From NCBI GenBank assembly GCA_937906765.1, contig CALCUV010000152.1, forward strand, positions 1 through 5,480: a stretch of DNA of 5,480 nt, given 5' to 3'. Each line of letters opens with the position of its first letter. Position 1 is the stretch's first letter. Origin of the DNA: an uncultured Prevotella sp. (GTDB taxonomy: Bacteria > Bacteroidota > Bacteroidia > Bacteroidales > Bacteroidaceae). Shown piece by piece: positions 1 to 5,386 of the stretch. Position numbers and translations under genes: made by a program. The notes under the pieces are model-generated. The model was not told the DNA's origin. It did no database searches and worked only from the letters and a program-made list of their open reading frames with translations.

Positions 1-253
1 GTTCGCGAAGCGCCACTTCAATCCAGTGAAGCGCGCTCGCGTCCGAACGACTATAGCAACTGTGCCAATAAGTTTGCGTGTCGCCATCCAAAAGCGCACT
101 CAAATATTGCCCCTCATTCGGTTCGGTGAAAGGACTGCTCAACTGCGCCTCCGACGTAATCAAAACGGTCTGACCATTCGTCACCTGCGCACCGCCCTGC
201 AAGCACATCAGGGCGAACAATGGGAAAAGGAAGCCACGAACACGGTTTTTCAT
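1..253 (-). CDS. Exported protein with discoidin (F5/8 type C)-like domain, 5' end only
   Basis: The minus strand is open from an ATG at 253-251 to the window edge, giving 84 codons of a longer protein. Residues 1-22 form a signal peptide: basic MKNRVR, a hydrophobic core FLFPLFALMCL, then a small-residue end GGA followed by Q, so the product is predicted to be exported. Residues 54-84 contain LLDGDTQTYWHS, then HWIEVALRE. This matches the opening of discoidin/F5-8 type C domains, where a 'LLDGD..TYWHS' segment is followed after a short gap by a 'hWIeVdL' strand. In Bacteroidetes such domains are usually carbohydrate-binding modules on secreted glycan-active or surface proteins; the catalytic part, if any, lies outside the window. 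The gene follows a terminator and a 279-bp noncoding gap, so it is probably its own transcription unit. The domain call is by eye. The exported, partial nature is well supported. Confidence 0.8.
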   Translation of the reverse strand, partial: MKNRVRGFLFPLFALMCLQGGAQVTNGQTVLITSEAQLSSPFTEPNEGQYLSALLDGDTQTYWHSCYSRSDASALHWIEVALRE

Positions 254-520
254 AGGATTAAGGTTTTAAATTTTATCGTGGTAAAATTACTTAAAAATCG
301 TTTAACTATCACCATGTGAGGAGACATTTAATCTTTTTTAAAGGATGCAAACAGCGCCCCCAGCCGCTCACTTCGTTCTCCCCCGCATGCTCGTTTCATG
401 AGCATCAAGTTATTCCATGGACGGTTCCCGCCTCTAGAGCGTCATCCTAAACATGGGTAAACACCAATACTTCATCACAGAAACGAGATTAGAGTTTAGA
501 CACTTCAAATTGTATCTATT
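254..520. other. Noncoding leader region upstream of the discoidin-like gene
   Basis: No convincing gene lies here on either strand. The left part (254-330) is AT-rich and holds the promoter candidate. The middle (about 340-390) is GC-rich. A 6-bp hairpin (ATGCTC 387-392, GAGCAT 400-405, 7-nt loop) follows it. A 25-codon minus-strand reading frame (405-328) starts inside that hairpin and ends before the promoter candidate; nothing supports it as a gene. The stretch 406-520 is featureless to me. Confidence 0.5.
282..313 (-). promoter_or_regulatory. Candidate Bacteroidetes-type promoter for the discoidin-like gene
   Basis: On the minus strand TAATTTTA (289-282) matches seven of eight positions of the Bacteroidetes -7 element TAnnTTTG. 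It is preceded by a 20-nt spacer and GGTG (313-310), which matches only the TG half of the -33 TTTG. Spacing is right for this promoter class and would place the start near 275, giving a leader of about 20 nt before the ATG at 253. The -33 match is poor and the region is AT-rich, so this is only a candidate. Confidence 0.25.
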
Positions 521-564
521 ATAAGAAAAATAAAGCCTCAAAGAATTTAAATTCCTTGAGACTT
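521..564 (-). terminator. Intrinsic terminator closing the minus-strand gene cluster
   Basis: Positions 533-548 and 549-564 form an almost perfect inverted repeat of 16 bp per arm, with core GAATTTAAATTC. Two positions mismatch on the plus strand (536/561 and 542/555), but in the minus-strand transcript both become G-U wobbles, so all 16 pairs can form, less the few bases needed to turn the loop. The minus strand then reads TATTTTTCTTAT (532-521), a U-rich tail. The wobbles and the tail fit minus-strand transcription. The terminator lies about 150 nt past the stop of the lipoprotein gene and is the first one met downstream of purM. On the plus strand only a CATTTT tail follows, so activity in that direction would be weak. 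Confidence 0.82.
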
Positions 565-715
565 CATTTTGACTATTTAAGTCTTTGTTTTACGCTGATT
601 TTACGTAGCGGAAGTGCTGAGGCATTACGAGCGGGGAGGATGTTGTCTGTGGGGGCTGTTTTTCGGAAACGGCGCCCCGCATCGCTCCTCTCGCATGAAG
701 CAGGTGAAATGCTGA
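565..715 (-). repeat. Structured intergenic element, possible dispersed repeat
   Basis: This 151-bp stretch lies between the lipoprotein stop and the terminator. It contains a GC-rich imperfect hairpin (GGGGCTGTTT at 652-661, loop 662-666, AAACGGCGCCCC at 667-678, with a 2-nt bulge and a G-U pair) and a competing GCGGGG/CCCCGC pairing (CCCCGC at 675-680). One minus-strand frame is open for about 50 codons without a usable ATG, ending at a TAG near 574; its translation includes TDNILPARNASALPLRKISV. I recall this kind of peptide recurring as spurious translations between genes in Prevotella genomes, which would mark a dispersed noncoding repeat, but that is memory and not a search. A plus-strand frame from 556 to 747 overlaps the lipoprotein gene and I do not accept it. 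Confidence 0.35.
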
Positions 716-1126
716 TTAAAGTTCGTAATCGTGGATGGTTATTGTAACGGTTTCTCCTGATTCAATGCCATAATATTTAAATTTGATGTCGGCATTGGCG
801 TCCTTCAGAATGTCTAAGAGTTCCTGGACTTCTGATGAATTTTGAGAAAAGAGCGCTTCCTTCATGGCCTGCTTCACCACAGGGGAATCCAATTGTTGCA
901 AGTCATAAACGCCACTAATGCTTTCGTTCACTTCACATGTGTAAACGAGATCACCACCCTGCACATCTACAGAAGTGATTTCCATGCCAGGACCACAATC
1001 AATAGGGCATTCCATATCTGCTACGGAAGCGGCGATTTGAAGTTTTGATTCACTTGTACAAGCACTGCATACGAGCGCTACACAAAGCATAAGTGTGCTA
1101 ACGATTGAATGAAGACTTTTTTTCAT
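716..1126 (-). CDS. Small lipoprotein of unknown function
   Basis: This encodes a 136-residue protein. It begins MKKSLHSIVS followed by a hydrophobic stretch TLMLCVALVCSAC, then TSESK. This is a lipoprotein signal peptide with Cys23 as the likely lipidated residue. Position -3 is Cys instead of the usual Leu, so the lipobox is slightly unusual. The mature part (about 113 residues) has no membrane segment. It carries a Cys pair (MECPIDCG, around residues 39-45), an alternating hydrophobic strand pattern, then a helical acidic stretch (about 88-111), and ends in a beta-like VTITIHDYEL. The layout resembles uncharacterised Bacteroidetes lipoproteins sometimes grouped under DUF4854; I could not confirm this. 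It starts 49 bp after the prfA stop with no terminator between, so it may be cotranscribed with prfA. No function can be inferred from the neighbours. Confidence 0.78.
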   Translation of the reverse strand: MKKSLHSIVSTLMLCVALVCSACTSESKLQIAASVADMECPIDCGPGMEITSVDVQGGDLVYTCEVNESISGVYDLQQLDSPVVKQAMKEALFSQNSSEVQELLDILKDANADIKFKYYGIESGETVTITIHDYEL

Positions 1127-1175
1127 AATAATTATTTTTTGAGGTTAATAAGTTGCAGTTTCGCTTCTGCCTGCC

Positions 1176-2288
1176 TTAGAGTTCCGCCTCCTTCAGTCGC
1201 TCTGCGTTTTCAGCCACAATGAGGTGGTCAAGGCAGTCCTGGATGTCGCCATCCATGAAGGCGGAGAGGTTGTAAATGGTGTAGTTGATGCGATGGTCCG
1301 TGATGCGCCCCTGGGGATAGTTATAGGTGCGAATCTTTGCCGAGCGGTCGCCCGTAGAAACGAGGGTCTTTCGGCGGGAAGCGATGTCGTCAACATACTT
1401 TTGGTGCTCCTTGTCATAGATAAACGTGCGGAGGCGGGCAAGTGCGCGCTCCTTGTTCTTGGGCTGGTCGCGCGTTTCGGTACATTCAATAAGGATTTCC
1501 TCCACAGTGCCCGTGATGGGGTTTTTCCAGTTATAGCGCAGGCGCACTCCTGATTCCACCTTATTGACATTCTGACCACCGGCACCGCTGGAGCGGAAGG
1601 TGTCCCACTTAATTTCTCCCTCGTTGATGACTACGTCAAAGGCTTCGGCCTCGGGCAAAACGGCTACGGTTGCGGCAGACGTGTGCACACGGCCTTGCGT
1701 TTCTGTGGCGGGAACGCGCTGAACGCGGTGCACCCCGCTCTCATACTTCATCGTGCCGTAAACATCTACGCCCGTCACACTGCAGACAATTTCCTTGAAA
1801 CCGCCAGCTGCGCCTTCGCTACAGGAACTGACTTCGAGTTTCCACCCCTTGGATTCGCAATACTTTGTGTACATGCGGAAGAGGTCGCCCGCAAAGAGCG
1901 CGGCTTCATCGCCACCCGTACCGCCACGGATTTCGAGCACGACGTTTTTAGCATCTTCGGGATCCTTGGGCACGAGCATCAGTTTGATTTGTTCCTCAAG
2001 TTCAGGAATGCGCGCTTCGCAGAGTTGGATTTCTTCGCGCGCCATTTCCTTCATTTCGGGGTCTTGCTCGTTCATGAGAATATCCTTACTTTCCGCAAGA
2101 TTGCCAAGGAGGTTAGCATATTCCTTGCGGGCATTCATAAGGTCCTCAAGTTCTTTATATTCTTTCGTAAGGCGCACATAGCGTTGCTGATCAGCAATGA
2201 CATTAGGGTCAGTGATGAGCGTGCTTACTTCTTCAAAACGCGCCTGAAGTCCTTCAAGTTTTTCTAACAAACTATTGTTATCTGCCAT
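1176..2288 (-). CDS. prfA: Peptide chain release factor 1 (RF1)
   Basis: RF1 recognises UAA and UAG stop codons in the ribosomal A site and triggers hydrolysis of peptidyl-tRNA. The 370-residue product has the expected layout: an N-terminal coiled helical domain (about 1-105), the family motif GGTGGDEAALFAGDLFRMY (122-140), the stop-codon-reading tripeptide PAT (193-195, in RVPATETQGRVHTS), and the catalytic GGQ (237-239, in SSGAGGQNVNKVESG). PAT distinguishes RF1 from RF2, which carries SPF. All key residues are intact and the length is typical. I chose the ATG at 2288 (MADNNSLLEKL), which matches the usual Bacteroidetes RF1 N terminus. The frame stays open to an ATG at 2327, but that would add 13 AT-rich codons reaching into the repeat array. 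prfA follows the esterase gene and a 7-bp repeat array. In many Bacteroidetes purM, prfA and pyrF are neighbours; here a lipoprotein gene follows instead. Confidence 0.98.
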   Translation of the reverse strand: MADNNSLLEKLEGLQARFEEVSTLITDPNVIADQQRYVRLTKEYKELEDLMNARKEYANLLGNLAESKDILMNEQDPEMKEMAREEIQLCEARIPELEEQIKLMLVPKDPEDAKNVVLEIRGGTGGDEAALFAGDLFRMYTKYCESKGWKLEVSSCSEGAAGGFKEIVCSVTGVDVYGTMKYESGVHRVQRVPATETQGRVHTSAATVAVLPEAEAFDVVINEGEIKWDTFRSSGAGGQNVNKVESGVRLRYNWKNPITGTVEEILIECTETRDQPKNKERALARLRTFIYDKEHQKYVDDIASRRKTLVSTGDRSAKIRTYNYPQGRITDHRINYTIYNLSAFMDGDIQDCLDHLIVAENAERLKEAEL

Positions 2289-2325
2289 TCTATTTTTATT
2301 GATTATTTTTTTGATATTAACAGGC

Positions 2326-2430
2326 AATCGTTAACCATTACCCCTTCACCATTAAACGATAACCTTTAACCGTTCATCGTTAACCGTTAACCGTTCATCG
2401 TTAACCTTTAAACGTTAACCGTTCATCGTT
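2326..2430. repeat. 7-bp tandem repeat array upstream of prfA (15 units)
   Basis: Read on the minus strand from 2430, the sequence divides into 15 consecutive heptamers without an indel: AACGATG, AACGGTT, AACGTTT, AAAGGTT, AACGATG, AACGGTT, AACGGTT and so on, degenerating toward AATGGTT and AACGATT at 2326. The consensus is AACGGTT. A 16-mer TTAACCGTTCATCGTT (plus strand) occurs at 2366-2381, 2387-2402 and 2415-2430, offset by 21 and 28 bp, both multiples of seven. The array fills the gap between the esterase stop (2429-2431, overlapped by the first unit) and a 37-bp AT-rich leader before the prfA ATG. A 7-bp period is not compatible with coding. Confidence 0.9.
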
Positions 2431-3310
2431 ATTCCTCTCCCATATTGCGCGACACAAAAGGCAAACAAATGCGCAATGCCGTATGCCAATATTCCCAATT
2501 ATGGTTTCCGTCGCGAACGCGGAATTGAGCAGGGACGCGCAAGTGGCGCATGGTTTGATAAAATTCGAGTGATTGGTCTAACAAGAAGTCATCGTCGCCA
2601 CAGTCAATAAACCATGCTACGTTGCTGATGTATTTGCGTTCCTCCGCAGTGCTGGCTTTGAGCACTTTTGTTGCAGCCAAACTATCTACAGTCTCTTGCA
2701 AATAATAGAATTTGCTCTTACTGTTCTGCTTGGCATGCTGTAACTGCTTATTACTTCCCAACCACGCACTCATGGCATAACAAGCGCAGAACTTCTCAGG
2801 GTAACGCAACGCATAACCTACGCTACCGCCACCACCCATTGAGAGTCCGGCAATGGCACGCCATTCACGAGTGTTTCTCACTCTATATTTCTTCTCCACG
2901 GCAGACATGAGTTCGTTAAAGAAAAAGTCTTCATAATTCCATCCTGGCATATTGAAATAACCATTCCAGACATTATGAATATCTCGTCCGCCAGCGCAGG
3001 GCATAACTATCACCATTTGGCGCGACTCTCCGCTACGCATCAAGTCGTCTGCCACACGCTCCATCTGCCCTTTGTCTGTCCACGAACGCTCATTGTCAGT
3101 GAGACCATGAAGCAAGTAAAGCACGGGATAAGTCTGCTCCGTGTTACGATTAAAACCGTCAGGAAGATAAACGCAAAACGGAATTTCGCTATTGAGCACC
3201 TCACTCTTGAGCGTGTCATTAATGACAACACCCGCCACACTCACTTGTGTGAAAGTAAGCGCCAAGATGCACGTTGCCACAAAGCGCTTTACTGTATTTA
3301 GATACTTCAT
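2429..3310 (-). CDS. Exported esterase, esterase D / CE1-like alpha/beta hydrolase
   Basis: The 293-residue product starts with a signal peptide (MKYLNTVKRF, hydrophobic core ATCILALTF, likely cut after VSVA at residue 26), so it should act in the periplasm or outside the cell. The rest is one PF00756-type esterase domain: the early strand and loop PVLYLLHGLTDNERSW (62-77), the nucleophile elbow GLSMGGGG with Ser157, the acid region FIDCGDDDFLL with Asp240 or Asp241, and the histidine motif GNHNWEYW with His270. The triad is complete and the length typical. Relatives include acetyl-xylan, feruloyl and S-formylglutathione esterases. The secretion signal argues against the cytosolic formylglutathione role and for removal of acyl groups from glycans or other external esters, but the substrate cannot be told from sequence. 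It starts 32 bp after the purM stop, so it is probably cotranscribed with purM. Confidence 0.92.
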   Translation of the reverse strand: MKYLNTVKRFVATCILALTFTQVSVAGVVINDTLKSEVLNSEIPFCVYLPDGFNRNTEQTYPVLYLLHGLTDNERSWTDKGQMERVADDLMRSGESRQMVIVMPCAGGRDIHNVWNGYFNMPGWNYEDFFFNELMSAVEKKYRVRNTREWRAIAGLSMGGGGSVGYALRYPEKFCACYAMSAWLGSNKQLQHAKQNSKSKFYYLQETVDSLAATKVLKASTAEERKYISNVAWFIDCGDDDFLLDQSLEFYQTMRHLRVPAQFRVRDGNHNWEYWHTALRICLPFVSRNMGEE

Positions 3311-3323
3311 CGCTTTACGATGA
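3307..3323 (-). promoter_or_regulatory. Hairpin enclosing the esterase start codon
   Basis: TCATCG (3307-3312) and CGATGA (3318-3323) pair perfectly around a 5-nt loop. In the minus-strand transcript the esterase AUG (3310-3308) lies in the downstream arm, so the stem could limit start-codon access. A 6-bp stem is modest and could arise by chance; regulation is inferred. Confidence 0.3.
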
Positions 3324-3346
3324 CTAAATTTAGAGACTAAACTTAG
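3322..3346. repeat. Short direct repeat at the purM-esterase junction
   Basis: GACTAAATTTAG (3322-3333) and GACTAAACTTAG (3335-3346) are 12-mers differing at one base, spaced 13 bp apart. The second copy covers the purM stop codon (3345-3343), and the first contains the perfect palindrome CTAAATTTAG. The pair fills nearly the whole 32-bp gap and may be a local duplication. Confidence 0.55.
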
Positions 3347-4512
3347 TAGTTAAACTCACCAAATTCGCTCTTAATGGTAAGACTCTTCTTGCCTTCTTCA
3401 ATGCGACCTACAATCTGTGCGTCGATGTTAAAGCTCTTTGAAATTTCAATTACGCGCTCTGCATCTTCGGGAGCAACGTAAATTTCGAGACGGTGACCCA
3501 TGTTGAACACTTTGTACATTTCTGCCCAATCAGTGCCACTCTGTTCGTGGATTGCCTTAAAGAGGGGAGGCACGGGGAACATATTGTCCTTAATGACACG
3601 GCAGTTGTCGCTCACAAAGTGAAGCACTTTTGTCTGCGCACCGCCTGTGCAGTGTACCATACCGTGAATGCGGGGACGGAGTTCGTCGAGCAACTTCTTC
3701 ACAACTGGGGCATAAGTACGCGTGGGTGAAAGAACAAGTTTACCAGCATTCAAAGGAGCGCCTTCAACTGCGTCAGTCAACTTATAACCACCGCTATAAA
3801 CGAGTTCTTCAGGCACTGCCTTGTCAAAACTTTCGGGATATTTTTCAGCAAGATACTTTGCGAAAACGTCGTGACGCGCAGAGGTGAGTCCGTTAGAACC
3901 CATACCGCCATTGTATTCCGTTTCGTAAGTTGCCTGTCCGCAAGAAGAAAGACCTACGATAACGTCGCCGGGGCGAATGTTTGCATTATCAATTACGTCG
4001 CTACGCTTCATGCGACACGTAACTGTAGAGTCCACGATAATAGTACGCACGAGGTCGCCTACGTCAGCTGTTTCGCCACCTGTAGCATAGATACCCACGC
4101 CCATGTCACGCATCTGCTGGAGCAATTCATCAGTGCCGTTGATGATGGCAGAGATAACTTCACCGGGAATCAACATTTTGTTGCGACCGATAGTTGAACT
4201 CACGAGGATGTTATCCACAGCACCCACGCAAAGAAGGTCGTCAGTGTTCATGATAAGCGCATCTTGCGCAATGCCTTTCCAAACGGAAATATCACCAGTT
4301 TCTTTCCAATACATGTAAGCCAACGAAGACTTTGTTCCGGCACCGTCGGCGTGCATAATGTTACAGTATTCGGGATCTCCGCCGAGGATGTCGGGGATAA
4401 TCTTACAGAATGCTTGGGGGAAGATACCCTTATCAATATTCTTGATGGCGTTGTGCACATCTTCTTTCATTGCGCTTACACCGCGCATCATGTAACGCTG
4501 ATTCTTGTCCAT
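3343..4512 (-). CDS. purM: Phosphoribosylformylglycinamidine cyclo-ligase (AIR synthetase)
   Basis: PurM performs the fifth step of de novo purine synthesis, the ATP-dependent closure of formylglycinamidine ribonucleotide to aminoimidazole ribonucleotide, in the cytosol. The 389-residue product shows the PurM/PurL superfamily signatures: the glycine-rich ATP site DGAGTKS (56-62), MNTDDLLCVGA (88-98), GGETADV (145-151), the second-domain stretch GLSSCGQATYETEYNGGMGSNG-like region (187-208), LSPTRTYAPV (261-270), and HCTGGAQTK (287-295) with MGHRLEIYV (338-346). It is about 40 residues longer than the E. coli enzyme, as is usual for the Bacteroidetes form, and shows no disruption. The ATG at 4512 gives the expected MDKNQRYMMRGVSA start. 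An 8-bp repeat array begins only 6 bp upstream of it, so the translation-initiation region abuts that array. No other purine genes are in view. Confidence 0.96.
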   Translation of the reverse strand: MDKNQRYMMRGVSAMKEDVHNAIKNIDKGIFPQAFCKIIPDILGGDPEYCNIMHADGAGTKSSLAYMYWKETGDISVWKGIAQDALIMNTDDLLCVGAVDNILVSSTIGRNKMLIPGEVISAIINGTDELLQQMRDMGVGIYATGGETADVGDLVRTIIVDSTVTCRMKRSDVIDNANIRPGDVIVGLSSCGQATYETEYNGGMGSNGLTSARHDVFAKYLAEKYPESFDKAVPEELVYSGGYKLTDAVEGAPLNAGKLVLSPTRTYAPVVKKLLDELRPRIHGMVHCTGGAQTKVLHFVSDNCRVIKDNMFPVPPLFKAIHEQSGTDWAEMYKVFNMGHRLEIYVAPEDAERVIEISKSFNIDAQIVGRIEEGKKSLTIKSEFGEFNY

Positions 4513-4518
4513 ATTTGT

Positions 4519-4622
4519 AGGTTATAATGTTTTTAGGTTAAGAGGTTATGAGGTTCTGAAGTTCTGAAGTTAAGAGGTTATAAGGTTTTTAGAATGTAAG
4601 GTTATGAGGTTATAAGGTTATG
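4519..4622. repeat. 8-bp tandem repeat array upstream of purM (13 units)
   Basis: On the plus strand, 13 consecutive octamers run from 4519 with no register slip: AGGTTATA, ATGTTTTT, AGGTTAAG, AGGTTATG, AGGTTCTG, AAGTTCTG, AAGTTAAG, AGGTTATA, AGGTTTTT, AGAATGTA, AGGTTATG, AGGTTATA, AGGTTATG; a broken AGGTGCCA follows. The consensus is AGGTTATG, which in the sense direction of purM reads CATAACCT. The array ends 6 bp before the purM ATG, so it occupies the leader and possibly the promoter. Confidence 0.9.
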
Positions 4623-4645
4623 AGGTGCCATTCGGTATGCACAGT

Positions 4646-4667
4646 CCTTAAAACCTTAAACCCTAAA
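4646..4667. repeat. Inverted-orientation octamer units flanking the purM array
   Basis: CCTTAAAA, CCTTAAAC and CCTAAA follow each other at 4646-4667. On the minus strand they read as AGGTTTTA-type octamers, the same family as the main array but in the opposite orientation. A 23-bp spacer (4623-4645) separates the two, and units such as AAGGTTTTT (4582-4590) could pair with the CCTTAAAACCTT stretch. Only two or three units are present. Confidence 0.45.
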
Positions 4668-4690
4668 GCGAAGCTACCTTACGACCTCAT

Positions 4691-5277
4691 TCAAAATTCC
4701 ACTGTAGGTGCTGTCTGTGCTGCTTCTGAAGCTTCAAAAGGCACTTTCTTTTCAAAACCGAACATACCCGCAATAATGCTCTTGGGAACGCGGCGCACAC
4801 TTACGTTATATTCCTTCACGGCATTGTTATAGAGGCGACGACTTTCGGCAATGCGATTTTCCGTACCCTCTAATTGCGCCTGGAGTTCCGAAAAGTTTTG
4901 ACTTGCCTTGGGTCGGGATAACTTTCTGCAACAGCCATGAGTTTGCCTAAACCTTTCGAAAGTTCGCTTTGCGCTTCCTGGAATTTACGTAAGTTTTCTT
5001 CCGTCAAGTCTTCGGCATTGAGCGTAATCTGAGTGGCCTTTGCACGAGCATCTACCACGTCTTGAAGCGTCTTGCTTTCATGTGCAGCATAACCCTTCAC
5101 AGTGTTAACGAGGTTAGGGATAAGGTCGGCACGACGTTGGTATTGTGTCTGAAGGTTTGCCCATTCGGTGTTGACCATTTCGTCTTGCGAAACCAAACTA
5201 TTGTAAGACGTTACGCCCCACACAAGGATAATTGCCACAATGGCAAGGATGATAATTGTTGATTTAGAGAATTTCAT
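4691..5277 (-). pseudogene. lemA: LemA family membrane protein, interrupted by a one-base frameshift
   Basis: The first frame from the ATG at 5277 gives the LemA start: a membrane helix (about residues 5-22, in KSTIIILAIVAIILVWGV), then the family core YNSLVSQDEMVNTEWANLQ, QRRADLIPNLVNTVKGYAAHE and LMAVAESYPD, ending near residue 122. It then reads out of frame and stops at 4872-4870 (135 residues in all). The missing C-terminal part is present in the next frame from 4909: KASQNFSELQAQLEGTENRI, then RRLYNNAVKEYNVSVRRVP, then GMFGFEKKVPFEA, with a TGA at 4693-4691. LemA proteins have Asp, one residue, then Lys at the junction (YPDLKAS); here GAC-CC-AAG is one base short at 4910-4911. Restoring it gives 195 residues, normal for the family. 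LemA is a membrane-anchored helical-bundle protein of poorly defined function. The break could be a real mutation or a sequencing error; both halves look well conserved, which favours a recent or artefactual event. Confidence 0.88.
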
Positions 5278-5284
5278 TTTTATA

Positions 5285-5381
5285 AGGTTTTATAGGTTAC
5301 AAGGTTAAGTTGTTTTGAGGTTGTAAGGTTAGGAGGTTCTGAGGTTAAGACGTTCTAAAGTTCTGAGGTTAGGAGGGTATG
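5285..5381. repeat. 8-bp tandem repeat array upstream of lemA (11 units)
   Basis: On the plus strand, eleven octamers run in register from 5294 to 5381: AGGTTACA, AGGTTAAG, TTGTTTTG, AGGTTGTA, AGGTTAGG, AGGTTCTG, AGGTTAAG, ACGTTCTA, AAGTTCTG, AGGTTAGG, AGGGTATG. A 9-bp variant, AGGTTTTAT, precedes them at 5285-5293. Consensus and orientation match the array before purM. The near end lies 7 bp from the lemA ATG at 5277. Confidence 0.88.
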
Positions 5382-5386
5382 AAAAG

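Noticed and set aside
26..319. Plus-strand reading frame of 97 codons
   Set aside because: It is antisense to the signal-peptide-bearing minus-strand gene; its translation is Arg-rich and low in acidic residues, as expected of a shadow frame.
328..405. Minus-strand 25-codon frame upstream of the discoidin-like gene
   Set aside because: It has no known family and no initiation signal, and is too short to support. A leader peptide cannot be excluded but nothing shows one.
559..584. Possible anti-terminator pairing (AGACTT with AAGTCT on the minus strand)
   Set aside because: Only 6 bp against a 16-bp terminator stem; no upstream sensor or conserved switch is visible.
556..747. Plus-strand reading frame of 63 codons
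   Set aside because: It starts inside the terminator hairpin, overlaps the 3' end of the lipoprotein gene and has no recognisable domain. It may be a translation of a dispersed intergenic repeat.
1683..2267. Plus-strand 194-codon frame opposite prfA
   Set aside because: prfA on the other strand is intact and conserved along its full length; this frame is a shadow with no family resemblance.
2289..2327. N-terminal extension of prfA by 13 codons
   Set aside because: The extension is Lys/Asn/Ile-rich AT-rich leader that reaches into the repeat array, and RF1 of this group starts MADNNS.
2326..2430. CRISPR array
   Set aside because: Units are 7 bp with no spacers and no cas genes nearby. The same holds for the 8-bp arrays.
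4870..5277. A genuine short 135-residue LemA protein
   Set aside because: The last 13 residues do not resemble LemA, while the missing family C terminus is present in the adjacent frame, so a frameshift explains the short form better.
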